DNA of 64,000 nucleotides from Pseudomonadales bacterium (GTDB lineage: Bacteria; Pseudomonadota; Gammaproteobacteria; Pseudomonadales; Ketobacteraceae). A program made the translations under genes and the position numbers. Position 1 is the stretch's first letter; every line of letters starts with the position of its first letter. Shown here in pieces: positions 9,880 to 20,481 of the stretch. Where the stretch lies: the NCBI GenBank assembly GCA_002701845.1, contig NZXG01000036.1, positions 79,870-143,869 on the forward strand, given 5' to 3'. The notes under the pieces are model-generated. The model did not search any database. It was given only the letters and a program-made list of their open reading frames with translations, and had not been told where the DNA came from.

Positions 9880-10704
9880 ATGTCCGACCTGAAATCCATT
9901 ATTGAAACCGCGTTTGAAAACCGCGCCAGTATTTCACCCACCAGCGTGGATGCCAGCGTCAAAGCCGCTGTCACCGATGCCCTGGCCCTGCTGGACAGTG
10001 GCGAAGCCCGGGTGGCGGAAAAGCAGGGTGACGAATGGGTGGTAAACCAGTGGCTGAAAAAAGCCGTGCTGCTGAGCTTTCGCATCAACGACAATGCCCC
10101 CATTGATGGCCAGTTCACCCAGTATTTCGACAAGGTGCCCAGCAAGTTCGCCAATATGAGCGCGGAACAGTTCAAGGCCGCCGGCGTGCGGGTGGTACCG
10201 CCGGCGGTGGCCCGGGGCGGCAGCTATATCGCCCCCAACGTGGTGCTGATGCCTTCCTACGTCAACATCGGCGCCTACGTGGACAGCGGCACCATGGTGG
10301 ATACCTGGGCCACCGTGGGTTCCTGCGCCCAGATTGGCAAAAACGTGCATCTCTCCGGTGGCGTGGGCATCGGCGGCGTGCTGGAACCGCTGCAGGCCGG
10401 CCCCACCATTATCGAAGACAACTGTTTTATCGGTGCCCGCTCCGAAGTGGTGGAAGGCGTCGTGGTGGAAGAAGGCTCCGTTATTTCCATGGGCGTTTAT
10501 ATTGGCAAGAGCACCCGTATTTACGATCGGGAGACCGGCGAAATTCATTTCGGCAGAGTGCCCGCCGGTTCGGTGGTGGTGTCCGGGTCCATGCCCTCTC
10601 CCTGTGGTAAGTGCAGCCTGTACGCCGCCATTATCGTCAAAAAGGTGGATGAGAAAACCCGCAGTAAAGTGGGCATCAATGAACTGCTGCGGATTACCGA
10701 CTGA
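9880..10704 (+). CDS. dapD: Tetrahydrodipicolinate N-succinyltransferase
   Basis: Transfers succinyl from succinyl-CoA to tetrahydrodipicolinate, the committed step of the succinylase DAP branch. The 274-residue product, starting [15 protein letters not shown] behind AAGGAGAG, contains left-handed beta-helix hexapeptides between residues 110 and 215 ([20 protein letters not shown] and similar), as expected for this trimeric acyltransferase. Preceded by dapC and overlapping the next gene by one base (TGATG). Confidence 0.97.
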   Translation: MSDLKSIIETAFENRASISPTSVDASVKAAVTDALALLDSGEARVAEKQGDEWVVNQWLKKAVLLSFRINDNAPIDGQFTQYFDKVPSKFANMSAEQFKAAGVRVVPPAVARGGSYIAPNVVLMPSYVNIGAYVDSGTMVDTWATVGSCAQIGKNVHLSGGVGIGGVLEPLQAGPTIIEDNCFIGARSEVVEGVVVEEGSVISMGVYIGKSTRIYDRETGEIHFGRVPAGSVVVSGSMPSPCGKCSLYAAIIVKKVDEKTRSKVGINELLRITD

Positions 10705-11054
10705 TGAGTGCCACGCTGTACGGTATCAGTAACTGTGATACGGTGAAAAAAGCCCGCCGCTGGCTGGATCAACATGCCGTGGAATATCGGTTTCACGACC
10801 TGCGCAAAGACGGTATCACCGCCCGGCAGATCCAGCAATGGCTTGACGGCCAGGGTCTGGAGCGGGTGCTCAACAAACGGGGCACCACCTGGCGTCAGTT
10901 ACCTCAAGAGGTACAGAACTCGGTGGCCCCCGCCAATGCCGCGGCGTTGCTGGAGCAACATCCCACATTGATTAAGCGTCCGGTGCTGGAGTACCGGGAT
11001 CAGACCCGGGTGGGGTTCAAACCCGCTGACTACGAGGCGCTGTTTTTGAGCTGA
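10704..11054 (+). CDS. ArsC/Spx-family thioredoxin-fold protein (YffB-like)
   Basis: 116 residues beginning TLYGISNCDTVKKARRWLDQ, with one N-terminal Cys, and ending LIKRPVLEYRDQTRVGFKPADYEAL. This is the ArsC/YffB/Spx fold: thioredoxin-like with a helical insertion, and a conserved R-P-V/I segment. In many gammaproteobacteria it lies between dapD and dapE, as here, without a settled function. True arsenate reductase activity is doubtful because the triple-Arg active-site pattern is not evident. Start overlaps the dapD stop. Confidence 0.85.
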   Translation: MSATLYGISNCDTVKKARRWLDQHAVEYRFHDLRKDGITARQIQQWLDGQGLERVLNKRGTTWRQLPQEVQNSVAPANAAALLEQHPTLIKRPVLEYRDQTRVGFKPADYEALFLS

Positions 11055-11195
11055 GCGGCGGCAGCGAATGGCTGCACTGAGCGCCGCATCACCGCTGGAA
11101 CCGGGCTCTGCGAATAAACCCGGTTTCAGTACCATCTGACAACCACGGCCTATTGTCTATACTAATTTGGTAAATCCAATGAGTTGTCAGGCAAT

Positions 11196-11942
11196 ATGAG
11201 CGCCCTACCCTACCTGTTACCCTGGATCCTGCTGTTATTGGCCGTGGCCCTGGCCGTGGCGGTGAAGTTCCTGCCCCTGAAATCCATCCCCGGCATCGCG
11301 GTCACCGCGGTATTGGGGCTGCTGTTATTGCTGGTGGCGGTTTACAGCAATCTGGTGACCGGGCAACAGAACGCGGCACTGGCGCGCCACCAGGCCCAGG
11401 TGGCGGAAATGGAAGAATGGAAATACGCCCAACTGGACCGGCTGTCGTTGATACTGGCACAGATGCGACCGCCCACCGAGGCCGAAACCGCCCTGCTTAA
11501 GGAGCTGATCAGCTATGGCTGGCTCAGCGACAATGCTGCCATCCAGAGGGCACGGGCGGCGCACCAGGCCCGCCAGCAATTGCTGGACAGTTACGAGCCC
11601 GGCAAACCCATGTTGATCAAGGGCATTCCCACCACGGTGGATCAGCAGATCGTGGAGCTGGCACTGCGGGAACTGGGCTTTATCGTGCTGCCCTACCGGG
11701 AGGACGAACAGCCGGAAACCGAGGTCAACATCATTTATTACGGCCGTGATCTGGCGCTGGAGGAAATCAAACTGACGGCGCTGACCCTGATGCAGGCGGG
11801 CGTCGACCTGAAGGCCATCAAACCCTTTCCCCAGGACACCCAGGGCAACCTGCGGGCCATCCGCATTGAATGGAACAAATACTACGAAAGCCGCAAATCC
11901 CTTACCGTGGATGGTATTGTGGAGGCCAGCGTCTTCCGCTGA
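11196..11942 (+). CDS. Two-TM membrane-anchored conserved hypothetical protein
   Basis: Unrecognised. About 248 residues from the ATG at 11196 (a TTG four codons upstream is possible). Residues 3-25 and 30-55 are hydrophobic segments, followed by a charged helical region (residues 60-125) that looks like a short coiled coil. The C-terminal alpha/beta domain of about 110 residues contains LIKGIPTTVDQQIVELALRE and ends with DGIVEASVFR. Sits alone between the yffB-like gene and dapE with about 140-170 bp on either side. Confidence 0.7.
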   Translation: MSALPYLLPWILLLLAVALAVAVKFLPLKSIPGIAVTAVLGLLLLLVAVYSNLVTGQQNAALARHQAQVAEMEEWKYAQLDRLSLILAQMRPPTEAETALLKELISYGWLSDNAAIQRARAAHQARQQLLDSYEPGKPMLIKGIPTTVDQQIVELALRELGFIVLPYREDEQPETEVNIIYYGRDLALEEIKLTALTLMQAGVDLKAIKPFPQDTQGNLRAIRIEWNKYYESRKSLTVDGIVEASVFR

Positions 11943-12081
11943 GCTGCCCACCGCCAGCCCCCCCATTACCGCCCCTTTCGCAATCATTGTGGATAGTCCA
12001 CAGGGGTCGGACCACCACTGCTGAATCCCTGTTTTTTAAACTTCCACCAATTCGGTAATGACCCGGGTTCTGCTATCATAG

Positions 12082-13260
<1,179 letters not shown>

Positions 13261-13269
13261 GGTATTGGC

Positions 13270-13671
13270 ATGAGTGAGGGCAGCCTGTCCCAATTGGACG
13301 ACCTGGAGATCTACCTGGAATGCAGTGATCTGGATGCCATCCTGGGGTGGCTGCAGCAACATCTGCCCCACTTTCGGGAAACCCGGCGCTCGCGCAAGGG
13401 CTGCCGGTTTCAATGTGGCACCGGCGATCTCAGCAGTAAGGGCATGGTGGTGTTGAACGCGGGCAACACCGGCTTTACCAGCGTCTGGATTGACAGCAAA
13501 GACACCCCCTGGGACGATGACGTGGCCATGGGCCGATCGGCTCAAAAAGCCCTTGGAGGCGCGGTACGTTGCGTGGAAAGCGCCTGGACCCAGGGCGACG
13601 ACCCGGACCGCTGGCTGCAGATCGACGGCACCGGCGAGCAAATTATTCAATGGGTCACTGAAGAGCCCTGA
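13270..13671 (+). CDS. Conserved hypothetical protein downstream of dapE
   Basis: 133 residues, no signal or membrane segment, rich in W, D and G. Contains LDDLEIYLECSDLDAILGWLQQ and TSVWIDSKDTPWDDDVAMGR. I do not recognise a family. It starts ten bases after the dapE stop and codon use matches its neighbours, so it is very likely a real gene in the dapE transcript. Confidence 0.75.
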   Translation: MSEGSLSQLDDLEIYLECSDLDAILGWLQQHLPHFRETRRSRKGCRFQCGTGDLSSKGMVVLNAGNTGFTSVWIDSKDTPWDDDVAMGRSAQKALGGAVRCVESAWTQGDDPDRWLQIDGTGEQIIQWVTEEP

Positions 13672-13722
13672 TCTTTACACCCAACAAGTCACCGTTCCAC
13701 CCAACCACTACAGGAGTTGCCC

Positions 13723-14385
13723 ATGTCCACCGAACCCACCCTGGACCTGGAACGCATCTACCCTTATGTCATGGCCACCTCCGTGCGCGATGACGAACTG
13801 CTCCGGTCATTGCGGGAAGAGACCGTAAAAACCAAGGTCGCGCGGATGCAAATTGCCCCGGACCAGGGTCAGTTCATGGCGCTGTTGGTGAAACTGATGG
13901 GAGCCCGCCGCATTCTGGAAGTAGGCACCTTCACCGGCTACAGCAGCCTGTGCATGGCCCGGGCACTGCCGCAGGATGGCTCTATGTTGTGCTGTGACAT
14001 CGACGAGGACTGGACCGCCATCGCCCGACGTTACTGGCGCGAGGCCGGGGTGGCGCACAAAATCGAACTGATCCTGGCACCGGCGCTGGATACCCTGGAG
14101 GAGCGTCGCCGGCGGGGAGAGGAAGGCCGCTATGACCTGGCCTTTATCGATGCCGACAAGGAAAACTACGACGCCTATTACGAACACTGTCTGGCGCTGG
14201 TCCGGCCCGGCGGCCTGATCCTGCTGGACAATACCCTGTGGAGCGGCCAGGTGGCGGACAGCAGCAGCGAGGATCCCGATACCCGGGCTTTGCAGGCCCT
14301 CAATCGCAAGCTGAAAGACGATGAGCGGATCGACCTGAGCCTGTTGACCGTCGCCGACGGGCTGACCCTGGCCAGAAAGCGCTAA
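13723..14385 (+). CDS. Class I SAM-dependent O-methyltransferase (family 3)
   Basis: 220 residues beginning MSTEPTLDLERIYPYV, preceded by AGGAG. ARRILEVGTFTGYSSLCMARAL is the SAM-binding motif I, and DLAFIDADKENYDAYYEHCL with RPGGLILLDNTLWSG gives the Mg2+-binding Asp and Asn typical of caffeoyl-CoA/catechol-type O-methyltransferases. The bacterial substrate is unknown. Stands 51 bp after the unknown gene at 13270. Confidence 0.92.
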   Translation: MSTEPTLDLERIYPYVMATSVRDDELLRSLREETVKTKVARMQIAPDQGQFMALLVKLMGARRILEVGTFTGYSSLCMARALPQDGSMLCCDIDEDWTAIARRYWREAGVAHKIELILAPALDTLEERRRRGEEGRYDLAFIDADKENYDAYYEHCLALVRPGGLILLDNTLWSGQVADSSSEDPDTRALQALNRKLKDDERIDLSLLTVADGLTLARKR

Positions 14386-14793
14386 CGGCTAATCATATCT
14401 TTAAAATCAATAGCTTGGAGTATTTTGAACGATTGCGCTGGAGGGGGGGTTCGACCTACCCGATCGCGAAAAAAAGCCTGCATCACCATAGCTGAGGAGA
14501 ATCATTTGGAAGGCAAGACAATTCATGCGATCGGGCAGTCGAGACACTGATAATAGACCGCAAAAGAACCCGTAAGCAAGGCTTGCCGCCAATAATTTAT
14601 GCGGGGTTTTTGGATTTGTGCGGGCCGTTAGCAGACACTTACATTTAACCACCTGAGCCCGTTGACGATTTACAAAAAGCTAACTTACTTAGTTTGCAAA
14701 CTGTCGGTCAGACTCGCTTTCCAGGGGCCGCCACCCCAGGTAACATGGCGTTTATCGGGTCATATCCCCGCCAAACTGTAGCAAGGATTGTTC
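14386..14793. other. Intergenic stretch with no supported gene
   Basis: About 400 bp between the O-methyltransferase and the molybdopterin oxidoreductase, less GC-rich than its neighbours. A minus-strand open frame of 81 codons (14407-14652) has no SD and looks non-coding. No clear terminator or tRNA remnant is visible. Confidence 0.4.
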
Positions 14794-17118
14794 ATGCCCA
14801 AACCGCAACCCCATCTGCGAACCTGTAACCTGTGTGAGGCCATGTGTGGACTGCGGATCACCCACGACCAGGGCCACATTCTCAGTATCAAAGGGGATCC
14901 CAGGGACCCCCTCAGCCGCGGCCATATCTGTCCCAAGGCTGTGGCCTTGCAGGACATTCATAACGATCCGGATCGTCTGCGTCAGCCGTTGCTGCGTACC
15001 AACGAGGGCTGGGAGCCCATCAGTTGGGAGAATGCCTTTAACGAGGTGGCCGCCCGCCTGCGCAACCTGCAGGCAAAACACGGGCGCCATGCGGTGGGCG
15101 TCTATCTGGGCAATCCCAATATTCACAATATGGGCACCATGCTCACCCTGCTGCCGTTTCTGTCGGCCCTGGGCACCGGCAATCGGTTCAGTGCCACCTC
15201 TGTGGACCAGCTGGCACCCATGCTGGTGGCCCTGAAACTGTTTGGTAATCAACTACTGATCCCGGTGCCGGACCTGGACCGCACCGACTTCATGGTCTGT
15301 CTGGGGGCCAACCCCATGGCCAGCAATGGCAGCCTGATGACAGCGCCGGGGTTTCGCCAGCGGATCAAGGAGCTGCAGGCCCGGGGTGGCCGGCTGGTGG
15401 TGATCGATCCCCGCCGCACCGAAACCGCGGCCATTGCCGATCAGCATCATTTTATCCGCCCCGGCAGCGACGCATTGCTGCTGATGGCCATGCTGCATAC
15501 CCTGTTTCATGAGGATTTGGTGAACACCGGCCGGCTCACCAACCATTTGCAGGGCATCAATATCGTCAAGAACCTGGTAGCCGCCTTTCCACCGCAGAAA
15601 GTGGCCCGGGCCACCGGCCTCAAGGCTGCGGATATTCGCCAGCTTGCCCTGGACTTTGCCCGCGCGCCCCGGGCCTGTTTTTATGGACGCATGGGCACTT
15701 CCACCCAGGAGTTCGGCGCCCTCACCACCTGGCTGATCAATCTGCTGAATATTCTCACCGGCAACCTGGACGAGCCCGGTGGCGTGATGTTCACCCGGCC
15801 GGCGGTGGACCTGCCGGGGCTGGCCAATCTGGGCGGTTTCACCGGCAGTTTCAACAGCCGCCGCAGCCGGGTACGGCAATACCCGGAGTTCGGCGGCGAA
15901 TACCCCGCCAGTACCCTGGCGGACGAAATCCTGACCCCTGGCAAGGGCCAGATCCGGGCCCTGGTGACCGCCGCCGGCAACCCGGTGCTGTCACTGCCCA
16001 ACGGCCGCAAGGTGGAACAGGCCCTGGAACAGCTGGACTTCATGGTGGCCATCGATTTCTACCTGAATGAAACCACCCGCCACGCCAACATCATCCTGCC
16101 CCCCACCGGCCCCCTGGAACACGGCCACTACGATTTGGCGTTAAGCATGTTCACGGTACGCAATACCGCCAAGTATTCACCGCCCCTGTTTCAGCCGCAG
16201 CCGGACAGCCGCCACGATTGGGAAATCTTTAACGAACTCACCCGGCGTCTGCAGTCCCATTCGCCCCTGAAGTGGGCCGCCGGCGAGGCCCAGTATCACC
16301 TGGTGCGCACCCTGGGCGCCGAAGGCCTGCTGGATCTGGCGTTGCGGTCGGGCCCTTACGGGCATCAGCCGAGGGCACTGGAGAATCTGCAGACACAGAT
16401 GCGAAAGCTGGTGTATCACCGTTTTCCCGGCAGCACCCTACGTAAGCTGTTGGATGTCAGCCCCTTCGGCCCCCACGGTGACAACCAGGGCCTCAGCCTG
16501 AAGAAACTGCGGCGCCACCCCCATGGCATGGATTTGGGTCCCATGGAACCCGCCCTGCCGGAGCGGCTCAACACCCCGGGACAGACCATCAATCTGGTAC
16601 CCAAACTGTTTATGCGGGACCTGGTGCGTCTGCAGCAAAGCCTGGAGCGCAGCAAACAGGGGGCACCGGATTCTTTCGCGCTGATCGGTCGCCGTCACGT
16701 ACGCAGCAATAACAGCTGGATGCATAACAGTGAGCGGCTGGTGAAGGGTAAGAACCGGTGCACGGCGCTGCTACATCCGGAGGACGCCCGCCGCCTGGGC
16801 ATCGAGGACGGCGAGAATATCGTGGTGAGCAGCCGGGTGGGCGAAGTGGAGCTGCCAGCCCAGCTCAGCGAGGATATCATGCCCGGCGTGGTGTCCATCC
16901 CCCACGGCTGGGGCCACCACCGCCCCGGCACCCGCGCCGACGTGGCCAGCCGGCACCCCGGGGTGAGCATTAACGACATCACCGACGATTTCAGTGTGGA
17001 TGCCATTACCGGGGTGGCCGCGTTCAGCGGCCAGCAGGTGACCGTCAGTAAAATAAAAGTGGAAGAAAATGTGGTCAGGATCAACGACAAGCGGGTGGCG
17101 CACCACGCCAACCAGTAA
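14794..17118 (+). CDS. Molybdopterin-dependent oxidoreductase (FdhF/assimilatory nitrate reductase-like)
   Basis: 774 residues beginning MPKPQPHLRTCNLCEAMCGL. The N-terminal C-x2-C-x3-C and the later Cys in GHICPKA bind one [4Fe-4S] cluster. The molybdopterin domains follow (QLAPMLVALKLFG, VCLGANPMASNGSLM, FYGRMGTSTQEFG, VTAAGNPVLSLPNGRKVE), then a C-terminal molydop-binding domain from about residue 620 (ALIGRRHVRSNNSWMHNSE). No Tat signal is seen, so it is likely cytoplasmic. No accessory subunits adjoin it. Substrate cannot be assigned; such stand-alone members occur beside regulators in many Pseudomonas-like genomes. Confidence 0.9.
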   Translation: MPKPQPHLRTCNLCEAMCGLRITHDQGHILSIKGDPRDPLSRGHICPKAVALQDIHNDPDRLRQPLLRTNEGWEPISWENAFNEVAARLRNLQAKHGRHAVGVYLGNPNIHNMGTMLTLLPFLSALGTGNRFSATSVDQLAPMLVALKLFGNQLLIPVPDLDRTDFMVCLGANPMASNGSLMTAPGFRQRIKELQARGGRLVVIDPRRTETAAIADQHHFIRPGSDALLLMAMLHTLFHEDLVNTGRLTNHLQGINIVKNLVAAFPPQKVARATGLKAADIRQLALDFARAPRACFYGRMGTSTQEFGALTTWLINLLNILTGNLDEPGGVMFTRPAVDLPGLANLGGFTGSFNSRRSRVRQYPEFGGEYPASTLADEILTPGKGQIRALVTAAGNPVLSLPNGRKVEQALEQLDFMVAIDFYLNETTRHANIILPPTGPLEHGHYDLALSMFTVRNTAKYSPPLFQPQPDSRHDWEIFNELTRRLQSHSPLKWAAGEAQYHLVRTLGAEGLLDLALRSGPYGHQPRALENLQTQMRKLVYHRFPGSTLRKLLDVSPFGPHGDNQGLSLKKLRRHPHGMDLGPMEPALPERLNTPGQTINLVPKLFMRDLVRLQQSLERSKQGAPDSFALIGRRHVRSNNSWMHNSERLVKGKNRCTALLHPEDARRLGIEDGENIVVSSRVGEVELPAQLSEDIMPGVVSIPHGWGHHRPGTRADVASRHPGVSINDITDDFSVDAITGVAAFSGQQVTVSKIKVEENVVRINDKRVAHHANQ

Positions 17119-17209
17119 CAAGCCACAGCCCGGTAACGACCTCTGAAGCAAACGCCCAGCTGTGGCATAATGCGGGACTCGCAAGTCACCCACTGGCATT
17201 GGGATAATA

Positions 17210-18061
17210 ATGAAACTGCCGCACAAAACGCTGAATTACATTGCGCAACACCTGCCGGGGCTGGGGGCCCCGGCGAAGAAGCCCGCCGCCCTGTCCCAGG
17301 ATAAGGAATACACCATCGAGGAGTTGGCCAGCGCCTCCGGCACCACGGTACGCAATATCCGCGCCTATCAGGACCGTGGACTGTTGCCACCACCGGAGTT
17401 ACGGGGCCGCAAGGGCTACTATTTCAACAGCCACCTGGCCCGCCTGCGGGTCATTTCCGGGCTGCTGGACCGGGGCTATTCCCTTTCCAGTATCAAGGAT
17501 CTGATTGACGCGCTGGAAAATGGCATCGATTTGCGTCACCTGATGGGCCTGGAATCCGCCCTCACCAGCCCCTGGACCGATGAAGAACCGCAACTGGTGC
17601 CCATGACCGAACTGATCAAGATGTTTGGCGCCTACTTGACCCCGGAAGCCCTGGCCCGGGCGGCGGACCTGGATCTGATGCGTCCGGAAGGCACCATGGT
17701 GCGGGTACGCAGCATGCGGACCCTGAGGGCCGGCGCGGAGCTGGTGGCCACCGGCATTCCGCTGGAAGACCTGTTGGATATCGTGCGCATGTTACGGGGC
17801 AATGTGGAGCGGGTGGCCAATGAGCTGGTGCGATTGGTGGGGGAGCACGTGCTGTCCGCCTATGAAACCGAAGAGCTGCCGCCGAAGGAGGAGTTCCCCA
17901 AGCTGGCGGACCTGGTGTGGCGGCTGCGTCCACTGGCGGAGATGGCGGTGCACGCGGAACTGGCCAGGGCCATGGAAAATGCCGCCAGCCGGCTGCTGTC
18001 AGACCGGCTGGAACGCATTATCGAGCGCATGGCGCGGGAACGGGGCAGGGATCAGCCCTAA
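17210..18061 (+). CDS. MerR-family transcriptional regulator
   Basis: 283 residues. An N-terminal extension of about 32 residues precedes a MerR winged-helix domain, EYTIEELASASGTTVRNIRAYQDRGLLPPPELRGRKGYY (ends quoted: EYTIEELA and RGRKGYY), followed by ARLRVISGLLDRGYSLSSIKDLIDAL. The long C-terminal part (about 170 residues) is helical and lacks conserved Cys, so it probably does not sense metals. Similar long MerR proteins sit near lipid-metabolism genes; the diiron hydrolase gene converges on it. Target unknown. Confidence 0.85.
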   Translation: MKLPHKTLNYIAQHLPGLGAPAKKPAALSQDKEYTIEELASASGTTVRNIRAYQDRGLLPPPELRGRKGYYFNSHLARLRVISGLLDRGYSLSSIKDLIDALENGIDLRHLMGLESALTSPWTDEEPQLVPMTELIKMFGAYLTPEALARAADLDLMRPEGTMVRVRSMRTLRAGAELVATGIPLEDLLDIVRMLRGNVERVANELVRLVGEHVLSAYETEELPPKEEFPKLADLVWRLRPLAEMAVHAELARAMENAASRLLSDRLERIIERMARERGRDQP

Positions 18062-18085
18062 AAAAAGCCCCCATAATGGGGGCTT
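18062..18085 (-). terminator. Intrinsic terminator of the PF10118 hydrolase gene
   Basis: AAGCCCCC-ATAAT-GGGGGCTT (8-bp stem, 5-nt loop). On the minus strand it is followed by a run of T just 31 bp after the stop at 18117. On the plus strand the stem has no T-tract, so it mainly serves the minus-strand gene. Confidence 0.8.
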
Positions 18086-18116
18086 GAGGGCTTCACAACC
18101 AATATCCGTTGCCACT

Positions 18117-18983
18117 TCAGGCGGCGGCTTGGCTCACCAATCCGGCCCGGGCGGCGAATTCATCCACCTGCTGCATCAGGGCTTCCGCTTCGTCCAGCAG
18201 GTGACTGTTGTCGATGTCCCAGGGGTGAAAGCTGGGCTTGAAGAAGCTGAGCCAATCCCCGAACAATGACGGAAACACGCCGCGCTTGCCGAACTGATAG
18301 CGGAATGACTGCAACCAGCCGGACAGGTTACGGTGCTCACCCAGGCTTTTCATCACCAGATAATAGTAGCGATAGAACAGGCTCCAGAAGATCACATTGG
18401 CCAGGATAAAGGCCGTGCTGCGCAGCGCATACGCGCCTACGCCTTTACCCACCACCTCTTCATAAACGTCAAACGCCACGCCCTTGTGTTCGGTCTCTTC
18501 CATGGCGTGCCATTTCCACAGGGCTTCGTAATGGGGCTCGGAATTACGGATAAACCGGTCATCCTCCATGGCAATGTCAGCCAGCATGGCGGTCAGGTGC
18601 TCCAGCGCCACGGTCACCGCCAATTGCAGGGGACGGGGGGCGTTACGCTGCAGGAAATCCAACAGCTGTTGCACACTGGCCTCCATCTCATCAATGGGAA
18701 TGCCACCGGCCACCATAGCCTCGTTATATTCCTCATGCTCCCGGGTGTGAAAGGCCTCCTGGCCGATAAAGGCGGACACCGCCTTCTTCAGTTCGGGATC
18801 AGTAACGTCGTTCCGGTAGTTGCGGATGCTCTGGATAAAGAACCGCTCACCCGCCGGGAAGAACAATGACAGGGTGTTCATGAACTGGGTCCAATGGGCC
18901 CCGCCCCCGTTCCAGTCGCGGATCCGGTCTTTGGGCAGGTGAAACTTCAGATTACGGCGTACTGGCAAAATCGCGGCGGCCAT
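18117..18983 (-). CDS. Metal-dependent hydrolase (PF10118, diiron-like helical fold)
   Basis: 288 residues from ATG 18983, chosen because AGAGGAAAG precedes it; upstream codons of the open frame contain operator sequence. Repeated acidic/His motifs (GQEAFHTREHEEYN near residue 90, VALEHLTAMLADI near 140, MEETEHKGVAFDVYEE near 180) give an E..ExxH arrangement like ferritin-like diiron proteins. A hydrophobic segment lies near residue 215 (FILANVIFWSLFY). Function in the family is not established. Regulated by the twin operators just upstream, by inference. Confidence 0.85.
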   Translation of the reverse strand: MAAAILPVRRNLKFHLPKDRIRDWNGGGAHWTQFMNTLSLFFPAGERFFIQSIRNYRNDVTDPELKKAVSAFIGQEAFHTREHEEYNEAMVAGGIPIDEMEASVQQLLDFLQRNAPRPLQLAVTVALEHLTAMLADIAMEDDRFIRNSEPHYEALWKWHAMEETEHKGVAFDVYEEVVGKGVGAYALRSTAFILANVIFWSLFYRYYYLVMKSLGEHRNLSGWLQSFRYQFGKRGVFPSLFGDWLSFFKPSFHPWDIDNSHLLDEAEALMQQVDEFAARAGLVSQAAA

Positions 18984-19000
18984 AAAGCTTTCCTCTATCT

Positions 19001-19092
19001 CATTAATTAATGTTACATCGCGCAGTGTAATATAAAGCGGAAAAGTTGCCAAGGCTTTCTACTATTTGTTCATGTAACATTAATTGATGTTA
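19001..19092. promoter_or_regulatory. Twin palindromic operators around the promoter of the PF10118 gene
   Basis: Two related sites: CATTAATTAATGTTA (19001-19015) and TAACATTAATTGATGTTA (19075-19092). The 13-mer ATTAATGTTACAT at 19006-19018 recurs as its exact reverse complement at 19072-19084. Between them, on the minus strand, TTGGCA and TACACT at 16-bp spacing form a possible promoter. The layout suggests a TetR-type repressor bound at both sites. No TetR gene adjoins. Confidence 0.6.
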
Positions 19093-19182
19093 TGGTGTTG
19101 TCCTGATAAGTCAACTGATTTGGGTAATATTTAAACAATATCTGCACAGTCTGTAACGGCGTTCCGCCGTCCCACCGCTAAC

Positions 19183-20289
19183 TCAGGCTTCTGATCGCTC
19201 CGCCAGCCACTGAGCCGTTATGCGCCAGGCCTCACCGGGAGCCTGGCTGCCACTGAGAATTCCGGTGTGACCACCCTGGCAGACCCGAAAAGTTTTATCC
19301 TCGCTGCCCACCAGCTCCATAATGGGCCGGCAGCAGTGGACATTGGCCAGCGTATCCCGATCACCCGCCAGGGCCAGCAGATTGGCGCTCACATCCCGCA
19401 GATAGACCCGGCCTTCTCCCAAGGAGAAATAACCCCGGGCCGCCTCATTCTCCAGCCAGATGCTATACATCCAGTCGCGAATCACCCCCCCGGGGTAAGC
19501 CTCCAGATGATCCATAAAGGCACCCTGGGTGGCATGGCGGCTGACGAAGTCCCGGTCATCCAGATGCCGCAGCAGGTCCAGGTAGCCGCGGGCACTGCCC
19601 AGAGGGTCGGAAAGCTTGAAGGCGATGGTGTTGACCCAGCCGGGGGCATAGGCCAGGGCCGGCGGCAGCTTGCGCAGATCCAGCCGCAACGCCTGCAGTA
19701 CGCGGTTGGCGGCGGCGTACTGACGACCGATCTGACCGTTGGCGTGACCATCCACCGCCGTACCCACGGTGACGATGTTGCGAATCCCGGTGTCCCCGCT
19801 CCACGCCTGGTAACACAGGGCCAGCCCGCCGCCCATGCTCCAGCCGTGCAGGCTCAAGGTGTGCCGGCCACTGTGCCCGCGCACCCGGTCCAGCAGCTGC
19901 GGCATCAGCTCGGTCACATAGGTGTGCAGCGTATAATGGGCATGGCGGCGCCGGGGGCGGCCCCAGTCAATCAAATAGACCTCGAAGCCCTGCAACAGCA
20001 GAAACTTCACCAGACTGCGATCCGGAAACCAGTCATAAATCAGCATATTGATGGCCAGAGGCGGTACGATCACCAGGGGCACCGGATACCGGGCGGGCGC
20101 GGTTCCCTGGCGGGCATTTCCCTGACGGCCATAGTGCCGCAGCCGCACCAGGCCATCATCATGCACCACGTCGTAGGGCGTTTCCCCCGCTCTGACCATC
20201 GACTCGGGGCGCAGTACCCGCTGCCCCATATTGGACACCGCGGCCCCCAGGTTGCGGCCCAGTCTGGCGGAAGGGAAAAAACTCAACAT
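19183..20289 (-). CDS. Alpha/beta hydrolase related to poly(3-hydroxyalkanoate) synthase
   Basis: 368 residues. VPPLAINMLIYDWFPDRSLVKFLLLQGFEVYLIDWG (ends VPPLAIN and YLIDWG) is the typical PhaC core, followed by the nucleophile elbow LHGWSMGGGLALCYQ. In true PHA synthases the elbow is G-x-C-x-G-G; here the nucleophile is Ser. Asp in LALAGDRDTLANV and His in CQGGHTGILSGS complete the triad. No phaE/phaR partner adjoins. Ser suggests hydrolase or transferase activity rather than polymerisation, but this is inference. Confidence 0.85.
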   Translation of the reverse strand: MLSFFPSARLGRNLGAAVSNMGQRVLRPESMVRAGETPYDVVHDDGLVRLRHYGRQGNARQGTAPARYPVPLVIVPPLAINMLIYDWFPDRSLVKFLLLQGFEVYLIDWGRPRRRHAHYTLHTYVTELMPQLLDRVRGHSGRHTLSLHGWSMGGGLALCYQAWSGDTGIRNIVTVGTAVDGHANGQIGRQYAAANRVLQALRLDLRKLPPALAYAPGWVNTIAFKLSDPLGSARGYLDLLRHLDDRDFVSRHATQGAFMDHLEAYPGGVIRDWMYSIWLENEAARGYFSLGEGRVYLRDVSANLLALAGDRDTLANVHCCRPIMELVGSEDKTFRVCQGGHTGILSGSQAPGEAWRITAQWLAERSEA

Positions 20290-20481
20290 AGGCGTTATCT
20301 CCTGCTTCGATAGCCGGCATCATAAAGTCTGGCGGGCCGGTGTCAGTGGCTCCGGAATGGCGAGAGCCGGCTGAATTGTCAATCCCGGGGCTGCTGGCAA
20401 CTCGGCCCCCTGCCTGGAAAATGGTAGACTCCCCGGGCAAACCCTGATCTCACCCCCACCATAAAATAACAAGGAACCTCT

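Noticed and set aside
14407-14652. Minus-strand open frame of 81 codons
   Set aside because: No ribosome binding site, no recognised family and composition unlike genes nearby; treated as non-coding.
20290-20481. Possible SAM riboswitch upstream of metY
   Set aside because: No recognisable SAM-I, SAM-II or SAM-V core pattern by eye; only GC-rich sequence and the SD.
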